This document shows, in pieces, positions 1 through 5,690 of a stretch of DNA of 7,066 nucleotides (positions are counted from its first letter, which is position 1; the number at the start of each line of letters is the position of its first letter). The DNA is from an uncultured Caldimonas sp. Its GTDB lineage: Bacteria > Pseudomonadota > Gammaproteobacteria > Burkholderiales > Burkholderiaceae. Both the position numbers and the translations under genes were made by a program. The stretch is taken from contig NZ_CAMLJQ010000089.1 of the NCBI RefSeq assembly GCF_946480305.1, forward strand, positions 1 to 7,066. The letters are read 5' to 3'. The notes beneath the pieces were generated by a model. It ran no database searches and was not told the DNA's origin. It saw only the letters and a program-made list of their open reading frames with translations.

Positions 1-6
1 CTCCTC

Positions 7-31
7 GGGGAGCCGGCGGCTCCCCCGTTTT
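7..31 (+). terminator. Rho-independent terminator of an off-window plus-strand gene
   Basis: Arms GGGGAGCC (7-14) and GGCTCCCC (18-25) pair perfectly over 8 bp around a three-base loop, and CG then TTTT (28-31) follows on the plus strand. The minus-strand side has no T run, so the element works for plus-strand transcripts, meaning a gene that ends left of the window. It also insulates the regulator gene starting at 120 from upstream transcription. Confidence 0.8.
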
Positions 32-80
32 CCCCCCAATCGGGTGAATCAGGGCCGCGTTCCGGGCGGCGCGCGAAGAC

Positions 81-86
81 TATGAT
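81..86 (+). promoter_or_regulatory. Candidate -10 box for the GGDEF/EAL gene
   Basis: TATGAT matches the sigma-70 -10 consensus at five of six positions and lies 33 bp before the preferred ATG at 120, which would give a leader of roughly 25-30 nt. No good -35 hexamer is found at 16-18 bp spacing, so the site is either weak, activator-dependent or spurious. The upstream terminator at 7-31 argues that some promoter must lie between 32 and about 100. Confidence 0.35.
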
Positions 87-109
87 GACCGCGTCGCTTC
101 GCAGCAGAT

Positions 110-114
110 GGGGG
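110..114 (+). promoter_or_regulatory. Ribosome binding site deciding the start of the GGDEF/EAL gene
   Basis: A GGGGG run lies five bases before the ATG at 120 and can pair with the CCUCC of 16S rRNA through one G-U pair. The alternative in-frame ATG at 108 has only CGCAGCAG before it. This favours 120 as the start, although the two proteins differ by only four residues. Confidence 0.5.
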
Positions 115-119
115 TCAAC

Positions 120-2195
120 ATGTCGGATGTCGGGCACACGTGCGACCAGACGCACCACATCTGGCGTGGATCTGCCGAGTTGCTGCGCCTCACGGCGGAC
201 AACGTCCCGGCGCTGATCGCCTACTACGAGGCCGAGCAGTTCCGCTGCGTCTTCGCCAACAAGCAATACGCACAGGCCTTCGGCTGGGACGAGCAGTCGA
301 TCATCGGCCGCACTTTCGCAGAGGTGATCGGGCCGGAAGCCGCGCAGCAGATCCAGCCCCACGTCGACCGCATGCTGAGCGATCGGCAGCCCGTGTCCTA
401 TGAACGCCAGCGCACGCTGCCTGACGGCACGCCGCAGTGGATCGAAGTCAGCCTGTTGCCGCACGTCGATGCACAGGGGCGGTCGATCGCGGCCTTCGTC
501 CTGATCGTCGACATCACACGGCATCGCCTGGCCGAGCAGGCCGTGCGCGAGTCGGAAGAGCGGCTCGCGAAGTTCATGCAGGCGAGCGCCGAAGGCGTGG
601 TGTTCCACCGCGACGGCATCATCACCGACGTCAACCCGCCCGTGTGCCGCCTGACCGGCTACGCGCTCGAGGAACTGCTGGGTCGCCACACGCTGGACTT
701 CGTGCCGCACGAATACCACGCCCGCGTGATGGCCCTGTGGGACAGCGGCGAAGACGCCACCTACGAAAGCGAAATCGTCACGCGCAGCGGCGAGCGCGTT
801 CCGGTGGAGTTCATCGGCCGCACGATGGAGCGCAACGGCGAGCGGCTGCGCATGTCGATCGTGCGCGACGTCCGCGACCGCCATGCGGCACAGGCGCGCA
901 TCCACCATCTGGCGCACCACGACGCACTGACCGGCCTGCCCAACCGCATGTCGTTCATGGAGCACCTTGACCATCGCATGGCCCTGGCGCGCACCACCGG
1001 CGAGCAGATGGCGCTGCTGTTCATCGACCTCGACGATTTCAAGCGCGTCAACGACTCGCTCGGGCACCTGGCCGGCGACAAGCTGCTGCAGACCGTGGCC
1101 ATGCGCATCACCGAGACGCTGCGCGCCACCGACCGCGTCGCCCGCTTCGGTGGCGACGAGTTCATGGTGCTGCTGCCGCATGCCCGGGAAAAGCGTGCCG
1201 TGGAGGACGTCGCGCGCAAGCTGCTGGCGGCGATCGAAGTGCCGGTGGATGCAGACGGGCGGTTGATCTCGGTCACGCCGTCGGTGGGCATCGCCCTCTT
1301 CCCCGGCGACGCACAATCGCCCGCCGAGCTGATCAAGCATGCCGACAGCGCGATGTACCTCGCCAAGTCGCGCGGGCGCGCCAACTACCAGTTCTTCGAC
1401 CCGTCGACGGTGCAGCTGGCCTACGACGCGCTGGTGATGGAAAGCCAGCTCGTGCAGGCGCTCGAGCGCGACGAGTTCGTGCTGCACTTCCAGCCGCAGG
1501 TGCGCACGCTTGGCCAGCAACTGGTGGGCGCCGAGGCGCTGATCCGCTGGAACCACCCGCAGCGCGGGTTGCTCTACCCCGATCACTTCATTCCGGTCGC
1601 GGAGCAGCAGCGCCTGATGCTGCCGCTCGGCCAGTGGGTGCTGCGCCAGGCCGTGCGCTGCGCACGCATGTGGCGCGAAGCGGGCATGCCGGTCGCACCC
1701 ATCGCGGTGAACCTGTCCACGGTGCAGTTCCAGTCCGCGGGCTTCGTCGAAGCCGTGGAACGCGTGCTGCACGAAGAAGGCGTGCCGGGCAGCGTGCTCG
1801 AACTCGAACTGAGCGAGCGCATGCTGATGGACGACCTGCCCGACGTGATGCAGAAACTCACCCGCCTGAAGGCCCTCGGCATCTGCATCGCAGTCGACGA
1901 CTTCGGCACCGGCTACTTCTCGCTGCGCCACCTGAAGGAGCTGCCGATCGACAAGGTCAAGATCGACCGCTCGTTCGTGCAGGACCTGCCGGACGCGAAA
2001 GATGCGGCCGCCATTGCCCGCGCCATCATCCAGATGGCGCACAGCCTGGGGCAGACAGTGATCGCCGAAGGCGTCGAAACGCCGCAGCAGCTCGATTTCC
2101 TGGCCACGCAAGGCTGCGAGGAACTGCAAGGCGACCTGATCAGCCCGCCGCTGTCGTGCCCCGCCTTCGAGGCCTGGGCCCGCCACCGCCGCTGA
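120..2195 (+). CDS. PAS-PAS-GGDEF-EAL cyclic-di-GMP regulator
   Basis: This is a 691-residue soluble protein that probably makes and/or degrades the second messenger cyclic di-GMP in the cytoplasm; no membrane segment or signal peptide is visible. Domains in order: PAS at about 21-136, PAS at about 146-258, GGDEF at about 261-427, EAL at about 439-687. The GGDEF motif (344-348) is intact, with metal-ligand Asp303 in FIDLDDF and an RATD inhibitory site (335-338) exactly five residues before it. In the EAL domain the expected residues all fall at the usual spacing: Glu472 (EAL), Asn531, Glu563, Asp593-Asp594, Lys614, Glu650 and Gln670. Two positions are atypical: DFGTGY is followed by F rather than S, and QGD replaces the common QGY. 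Both activities are therefore predicted possible; which dominates cannot be told from sequence. The PAS ligand is unknown. An in-frame ATG at 108 is the alternative start. Confidence 0.95.
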   Translation: MSDVGHTCDQTHHIWRGSAELLRLTADNVPALIAYYEAEQFRCVFANKQYAQAFGWDEQSIIGRTFAEVIGPEAAQQIQPHVDRMLSDRQPVSYERQRTLPDGTPQWIEVSLLPHVDAQGRSIAAFVLIVDITRHRLAEQAVRESEERLAKFMQASAEGVVFHRDGIITDVNPPVCRLTGYALEELLGRHTLDFVPHEYHARVMALWDSGEDATYESEIVTRSGERVPVEFIGRTMERNGERLRMSIVRDVRDRHAAQARIHHLAHHDALTGLPNRMSFMEHLDHRMALARTTGEQMALLFIDLDDFKRVNDSLGHLAGDKLLQTVAMRITETLRATDRVARFGGDEFMVLLPHAREKRAVEDVARKLLAAIEVPVDADGRLISVTPSVGIALFPGDAQSPAELIKHADSAMYLAKSRGRANYQFFDPSTVQLAYDALVMESQLVQALERDEFVLHFQPQVRTLGQQLVGAEALIRWNHPQRGLLYPDHFIPVAEQQRLMLPLGQWVLRQAVRCARMWREAGMPVAPIAVNLSTVQFQSAGFVEAVERVLHEEGVPGSVLELELSERMLMDDLPDVMQKLTRLKALGICIAVDDFGTGYFSLRHLKELPIDKVKIDRSFVQDLPDAKDAAAIARAIIQMAHSLGQTVIAEGVETPQQLDFLATQGCEELQGDLISPPLSCPAFEAWARHRR

Positions 2196-2235
2196 ATCCG
2201 ACCGGCTTGCATTTGCCCCTACGGCCCCCACGTAC

Positions 2236-2267
2236 TTGCGATGTATCGGCGGCCGCGCCGATACCAT
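2236..2267 (+). promoter_or_regulatory. Weak candidate promoter of the Tim44-like gene
   Basis: TTGCGA (2236-2241) resembles a -35 box, and TACCAT (2262-2267, four of six matches) or the overlapping GATACC (2260-2265, three of six, 18-bp spacing) could be the -10 box. The spacing to TACCAT is 20 bp, longer than ideal. The inverted repeat at 2243-2264 fills the spacer, so a protein bound there would block polymerase. Confidence 0.2.
2243..2264. repeat. Inverted repeat, 9-bp arms, upstream of the Tim44-like gene
   Basis: GTATCGGCG (2243-2251) pairs perfectly with CGCCGATAC (2256-2264) around a four-base GCCG centre. It lies 48 bp after the stop of the GGDEF/EAL gene and 55 bp before the ATG at 2320. 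No T run follows on either strand, so it is a poor intrinsic terminator. An operator or a leader hairpin are the other options. Confidence 0.6.
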
Positions 2268-2274
2268 CAGCAGA

Positions 2275-2291
2275 CGGGTCGACGCGACCCG
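2275..2291. repeat. Inverted repeat, 7-bp arms, in the probable leader of the Tim44-like gene
   Basis: CGGGTCG (2275-2281) pairs with CGACCCG (2285-2291) around ACG. It starts ten bases after the preceding dyad and ends 13 bases before the AGGAG ribosome binding site. The two dyads do not share sequence. In RNA it would form a tight GC-rich hairpin. Confidence 0.55.
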
Positions 2292-2304
2292 AAGTCATTT
2301 GCAC

Positions 2305-2309
2305 AGGAG
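2305..2309 (+). promoter_or_regulatory. Ribosome binding site of the Tim44-like gene
   Basis: AGGAG lies ten bases before the ATG at 2320. It supports that start over an earlier in-frame ATG at 2241 and other upstream codons, which would add non-hydrophobic residues in front of an otherwise classical signal peptide and would run through the dyads. Confidence 0.7.
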
Positions 2310-2319
2310 CACTCCAACG

Positions 2320-3237
2320 ATGAACAGGTTGTTCGCAGGCGTACTTGCCGCCGTGATGGGACTGGGGCTGGTACTCGGCAGTGCCGACGTGGAGGCCAGG
2401 CGCCTCGGCGGCGGTGGAGGTGCGGGCATGAGCCGACAATTGCCGCCGAAGCAAGCGCCAGGCACGCCGCCCAAGCAGGCAACGCCGGACAACAACCAGA
2501 CGAACCCGTCGGCCGCACCCGGCGCCGCTGCCGCGGGCACCGCTGCAGCGCAGACGGCTGGCCGTCGCTCGTGGATGGGCCCGATCGCCGGCCTCGCCGC
2601 CGGCTTGGGTCTGGCCGCCTTGATGAGCCACCTGGGCCTGGGCGCGGAGTTCGCCAACTTCCTGATGCTGGCATTGCTGGTGCTGGCTGGCATCTTCGTC
2701 GTGCGCCTGCTGATGCGCTCGTTCGCCGCGCCGAAGCGTCAGGCCGGCGCGGGGCAGATGCAATTTGCCGGCGCAGGCGCAGCGCCGGGACGCATCACCT
2801 CTTTCGAACGCCACATGCCCACCGGCGGTAGCGCCCCCGTGAATGCCGGCCACGGCCCACGCCTGCCGGCGGGCTTCGATGCACAAGGGTTCGAGCGCGT
2901 GGCGAAGATGATCTTCATCCGCCTGCAGGCGGCCAATGACGCGGCCGACCTGGAAGACCTGCGCCGTTTCACGACGCCCGAGATGTTCGCCGCTGCGCGG
3001 CTCGACCTGCAGGACCGCAAGGGCGCCGCGCAGCGCACCGACGTGGTTCAACTCGACGCGCAGATCCTCGACTACGCCCAGGAAGACGGCCGCGACGTCG
3101 TCAGCGTGCGCTATCACGGGCTGATACGCGAAGAAGAGAACGGCGTTGCCGAGCCGTTCGACGAGGTGTGGCACCTCGTCAAGCCCACCGACGGCAGCCG
3201 CGAGTGGGCCATCGCTGGCATCCAGCAGTACGCCTGA
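2320..3237 (+). CDS. Tim44-like domain membrane protein
   Basis: The 305-residue product starts with a signal-peptide-like segment (residues 1-26: Arg3, a hydrophobic core, then VEA) followed by RRLGGGGG. That beginning is typical of bacterial Tim44-domain proteins as I recall them. Next come a Pro/Ala/Gln-rich linker (about 38-82) and a hydrophobic region (about 85-131) that reads as two membrane helices or a re-entrant pair. After a second low-complexity linker (about 135-182) the C-terminal Tim44-like domain runs from about 187 to 304, in the NTF2-like fold family, ending EWAIAGIQQY. In mitochondria Tim44 tethers the import motor. The bacterial proteins are membrane-associated with no settled role, so no function is assigned here. 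The gene has its own RBS, sits 124 bp after the GGDEF/EAL gene, and ends at a convergent hairpin. The family call is firm; the topology is not. Confidence 0.88.
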   Translation: MNRLFAGVLAAVMGLGLVLGSADVEARRLGGGGGAGMSRQLPPKQAPGTPPKQATPDNNQTNPSAAPGAAAAGTAAAQTAGRRSWMGPIAGLAAGLGLAALMSHLGLGAEFANFLMLALLVLAGIFVVRLLMRSFAAPKRQAGAGQMQFAGAGAAPGRITSFERHMPTGGSAPVNAGHGPRLPAGFDAQGFERVAKMIFIRLQAANDAADLEDLRRFTTPEMFAAARLDLQDRKGAAQRTDVVQLDAQILDYAQEDGRDVVSVRYHGLIREEENGVAEPFDEVWHLVKPTDGSREWAIAGIQQYA

Positions 3238-3247
3238 ACCTCACACC

Positions 3248-3290
3248 CTGGAGCCCGGGGGCAGCCGACGGCCTGCCCCCGATGCTCCGG
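3248..3290. terminator. Hairpin between convergent genes, probable bidirectional terminator
   Basis: The inner stem pairs CGGGGGCAG (3256-3264) with CTGCCCCCG (3273-3281) around an eight-base loop. After a one-base/two-base internal loop, an outer stem pairs GGAGC (3250-3254) with GCTCC (3284-3288), extendable by a T-G wobble and a C-G pair to 3248/3290. It fills the space between the stop codons at 3237 and 3293. Neither side has a real T run, so termination may be partial or Rho-assisted; it may also protect both 3' ends. Confidence 0.6.
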
Positions 3291-3292
3291 CA

Positions 3293-4099
3293 TCACCGCG
3301 CCAGATCGATCTCGGTACGGCTTTCGAGTTCGAACCGGCTGCCCTTGAAGTCCCACCGCTCGACGGCGCACCGCCGCGGCTGCACGCCTGAGGCGTCATA
3401 GCGCAGCAGGTTGACCGAATTCGGAATCCCGCCGCGCACGCGATGCGAGACGGCAGTTCCTGCCTGCACACTCCACACCGGCCGCGCCAGGCCTGCCACG
3501 CTCTCGGCCAGCGGCCGCACGTAAGGCAGGTGGATGTGCCCGCCGAGCACCAGATCGGCGCCCGCTTCCGCCCACGCGAGCACCGCCTCACGGTGCCCAC
3601 GCAACAGATTCACCTCGTCCTCCAGTCGCGTCACATGCACCGGCTGGTGTGTCACGACCACGCGCAGCTGCCCGGGGCGGGCCCTGCGCAACTCCGTCGC
3701 CACCCGCTCGATCTGGCGCGCGCTCACCTCGCCGTCCTTGTGGCGGTAGGCCCGCGTGGTGTTGACGCACAGCACCATCAGCTCGTCGCTCACGTGGCGT
3801 GGCTCCAGGTCGCCGCCGAAGACCTGCTGGTGGTTCACGTAGGGCTTGAGCAGGCGAGTCATCACGTCGAACAGCGGGATGTCGTGGTTGCCCGGGATGG
3901 CCAGCGTCACCGGCACCGCCAGCCGCTCCATGAACCGGCCCGCTGCAGCAAACTGAGCGCGCCGGGCGCGCTGGGTGATGTCGCCGGACAGCACCGCAAC
4001 CTGCGGCCGCTGTTCGCGCGCCAGCTGCACGAGTGCTTCCACCACCTCGGCCCGCTCAGTGCCGAAGTGCGGGTCGGACAAGTGCAACAGCACCGTCAT
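3293..4099 (-). CDS. Metallophosphoesterase family protein
   Basis: This 268-residue protein is a calcineurin-like dinuclear metal phosphoesterase. The metal and catalytic motifs are present in order: SDPHFG (Asp9, His11), SGDIT (Asp40), GNHD (70-73), THQP (His151) and GGHIH (His188, His190). The pattern resembles the class III cyclic-nucleotide phosphodiesterase-like branch, but the substrate cannot be read from sequence; nucleotides, phospholipid headgroups or other phosphoesters are all possible. No signal peptide or membrane helix is visible, so it is probably cytoplasmic or peripheral. The start is the ATG at 4099, because it begins directly at the first beta strand (MTVLLHLSD) and overlaps the upstream kinase gene by ATGA. 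No clear Shine-Dalgarno precedes it, which suits translational coupling. An in-frame extension to 4333 would run inside the kinase gene and is unlikely. Confidence 0.92.
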   Translation of the reverse strand: MTVLLHLSDPHFGTERAEVVEALVQLAREQRPQVAVLSGDITQRARRAQFAAAGRFMERLAVPVTLAIPGNHDIPLFDVMTRLLKPYVNHQQVFGGDLEPRHVSDELMVLCVNTTRAYRHKDGEVSARQIERVATELRRARPGQLRVVVTHQPVHVTRLEDEVNLLRGHREAVLAWAEAGADLVLGGHIHLPYVRPLAESVAGLARPVWSVQAGTAVSHRVRGGIPNSVNLLRYDASGVQPRRCAVERWDFKGSRFELESRTEIDLAR

Positions 4100-5124
4100 G
4101 CGGCCGGCGAATCCGGCGGCACGATGAGCCGCAGCGGCTTGGCGGCCGGCTCGAACACCAGCGGTGTCGACATCCACTGCGTTTCGCCGTCGATCGCGAC
4201 CTTGATGCGCACCGGCCGGGCACTGCGCAGCACCGGGGCGACTTCGAGATGCCGGAACGAGAAGCTGTTGACCTGCTCCGCATCGCCCAACTGCCCGGTC
4301 GCACCTCGCAGCAACAGCAGCACGGTCTGCCAACGCCCCACCGGCTTGACGCTGAAGGCCACCAGCCGGCCGTCACCCAGCTCGGGGGCCTGCGCAATGC
4401 CCAGTTGCTCGAGCTGCATCGCGTTGTTCCCGACAAACAGGGTGGCGGCCTGCAGCAGCCGGGGTTCGCCTTCACGCTCGAGGCGCAGCAGAACCTGCCA
4501 GTGCTCGCGAAACAGGGTCAACAGGCCGGAGCAGAACGCGACCCAGCGCTTGCGCCCGAAACGCTGCTTGTAGACCTCGCGATCCTCCAGCAACTTGGGA
4601 TAGAGCCCCAGGCTGGCATTGACGAGAAAGAGCCGCCCGTTCACCTGGCCCACCTGTACCGGCCGCTGTACGCCGCCGACCAGTGTGCGTGCGGCGCCTT
4701 CGACGTCGAGCGGTATGCCGTGCGTGCGGCTGAAGTAGTTGAACGTGCCGTGAGGCAGCACGCCGAACGGCCGTTCGCTCTCGAGCACGGCCTGGGCGAC
4801 GACGTTGATGGTGCCGTCGCCACCGGCGGCCACCACCACGCCGCGCTCGCGTTCGGCCGAGGCCACCGCGCGCGCCGCGACGGCAGGCAACTGGCGCGGC
4901 TTGGTCACCTGCAGCACCTCGTGCTCGACGCCGCTCTCGGCGAACACGCGGGCCAGCGTCGCCAGCGTCTGGCGCCGATCACGGGCGCCCGAGCGCGTGT
5001 TCATCACGATGAACCGGGGTCCGGTCACCGGCGCGTGGAATGGGGTGGAGGGAACCGCGGCCTGCCGCGTCGACGGGGGGGAAGCGTCCAGCGAAGCGGT
5101 GGTGAAAAGCAGGGGGTGGTCCAC
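4096..5124 (-). CDS. Diacylglycerol kinase family (YegS/LCB5-like) lipid kinase
   Basis: The 342-residue product belongs to the DAGK-catalytic family, which transfers phosphate from ATP to a lipid hydroxyl such as diacylglycerol. Visible motifs: the NTRSG loop (42-46) after strand FIVM, nucleotide-binding GGDGT (101-105), GVLPHGTFNYFSR (122-133, the GTxN signature), DGRL (251-254) and a C-terminal IDGE (311-314), whose acidic residue is usually catalytic. It most resembles the subgroup with GT-N-F followed by GIPLD. The chosen start is GTG at 5124, preceded by CCGGGCAG. It gives about 37 unstructured Ser/Pro/Ala-rich residues before the fold, so GTG at 5028, just before GPRFIVMN, is a realistic alternative. 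The metallophosphoesterase follows with a 4-bp overlap. The lipid substrate is not determinable here. I see no convincing promoter directly upstream. Confidence 0.9.
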   Translation of the reverse strand: MDHPLLFTTASLDASPPSTRQAAVPSTPFHAPVTGPRFIVMNTRSGARDRRQTLATLARVFAESGVEHEVLQVTKPRQLPAVAARAVASAERERGVVVAAGGDGTINVVAQAVLESERPFGVLPHGTFNYFSRTHGIPLDVEGAARTLVGGVQRPVQVGQVNGRLFLVNASLGLYPKLLEDREVYKQRFGRKRWVAFCSGLLTLFREHWQVLLRLEREGEPRLLQAATLFVGNNAMQLEQLGIAQAPELGDGRLVAFSVKPVGRWQTVLLLLRGATGQLGDAEQVNSFSFRHLEVAPVLRSARPVRIKVAIDGETQWMSTPLVFEPAAKPLRLIVPPDSPAA

Positions 5125-5329
5125 CTGCCCGGTAGAGCAAGCGGCGCGCCTGGCGGCTGCAAGTGTGGGTGGGACGTTGGACGGCTGACTCGGGTGGGTC
5201 GGACGGCAGGGCGCCCGGGCGCGGGACTGTCCCCCGGCGCGGGCCTGCGGCCCCCGCCTCCTCCTTTACATCCCGCGCCTGCGCGCCCTCCCGTCCGGGG
5301 CAGCGCCGCTGGCGTGGGGCGCGGCGGCC
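5125..5329. other. GC-rich non-coding stretch with clustered palindromes
   Basis: These 205 bases separate the small membrane-protein gene from the lipid kinase gene. They contain a perfect 12-bp palindrome GCGCCCGGGCGC (5211-5222), then GGGAC-T-GTCCC (5223-5233). A hairpin follows with GGCG and GGGCC (5236-5245) pairing to GGCCC and CGCC (5249-5258), with one C-C mismatch. On the minus strand TAAAGGAGG (5268-5260) is a near-perfect anti-Shine-Dalgarno match, but no ATG, GTG or TTG lies at a usable distance. I see no credible ORF and no clear promoter. One of these hairpins could end the small gene's transcript, but none has a T run in that direction. Confidence 0.5.
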
Positions 5330-5602
5330 CTAATCGCGCATCAGCTGTTGAGCGGGGGCGTGCACTTCACGGGCCACCACGTCGACCACATCGGATTCGG
5401 CCCGGGCGGGCCGCGCCGGCTTCATGCGGAACACGCCGCTTCGCAGCACCACGGGCCTGCGACCCCGCACCAGGCTCCAGCCCAACAGGCCGGCCACGGC
5501 AAGGGCGCCAGCAAAGAACAGCGCAACCGCGAACACAGCCCCGGCCAGCACGGCGGCCACCCGGAACACGAAAGTGAAGACGCGGCGGAGAAAGGTCGGC
5601 AT
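5330..5602 (-). CDS. Small membrane protein of unknown function
   Basis: The 90-residue product begins MPTFLRR and carries a long hydrophobic stretch at about 9-45, long enough for two short helices or one helix plus an amphipathic part. An Arg-rich RGRR (46-49) follows, then a polar C-terminal tail of about 40 residues ending in MRD. Arg6-Arg7 before and RGRR after the membrane part are consistent with a hairpin having both ends in the cytoplasm. The ATG at 5602 is preferred because the weak AGAAAG sits nine bases before it; ATG at 5611 would add three residues and leaves no room for a binding site. Further in-frame extension to 5740 would overlap the protease gene and adds Arg-rich non-hydrophobic sequence. 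It follows the FtsH-like gene by 88 bp. I do not recognise the family; membrane character is clear, function unknown. Confidence 0.7.
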   Translation of the reverse strand: MPTFLRRVFTFVFRVAAVLAGAVFAVALFFAGALAVAGLLGWSLVRGRRPVVLRSGVFRMKPARPARAESDVVDVVAREVHAPAQQLMRD

Positions 5603-5627
5603 CGTTTGCATCTTTCTATGAGCACAA

Positions 5628-5657
5628 AGGCCGCGATCGGTTCCCCGAACGCGGCCC
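5628..5657 (-). terminator. Hairpin after the FtsH-like gene, possible terminator or attenuator
   Basis: AGGCCGCG (5628-5635) pairs with CGCGGCCT (5650-5657). After an A-A mismatch, TCGG (5637-5640) pairs with CCGA (5645-5648) around TTCC. Read on the minus strand, the stem is followed by only a short T run (TTTGTG), so it is a weak intrinsic terminator. It lies 33 bp after the protease stop and about 25 bp before the small gene's start, leaving no room for a separate downstream promoter. Confidence 0.5.
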
Positions 5658-5690
5658 TGGCGATTGTCGGACAAACGGCGGTGCGCTGCC

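Noticed and set aside
2140..3174. Minus-strand open frame of 344 codons opposite the Tim44-like gene
   Set aside because: Antisense to a gene with a signal peptide and a recognised domain; its own translation has no recognisable domain.
4100..4333. N-terminal extension of the metallophosphoesterase to an upstream in-frame start
   Set aside because: The extra residues lie wholly inside the kinase gene and add Arg/Ala-rich sequence before the first beta strand; the ATGA overlap start is simpler.
3443..4573. Plus-strand open frame of 376 codons opposite the phosphoesterase and kinase genes
   Set aside because: Low-complexity His/Arg-rich translation, spans two real genes on the other strand, no ribosome binding site or motif.
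4033..5577. Plus-strand open frame of 514 codons opposite the lipid kinase
   Set aside because: Its translation is rich in Arg, His, Gln and Pro with no domain, and it lies antisense to a gene with clear kinase motifs; it is a product of high GC content.
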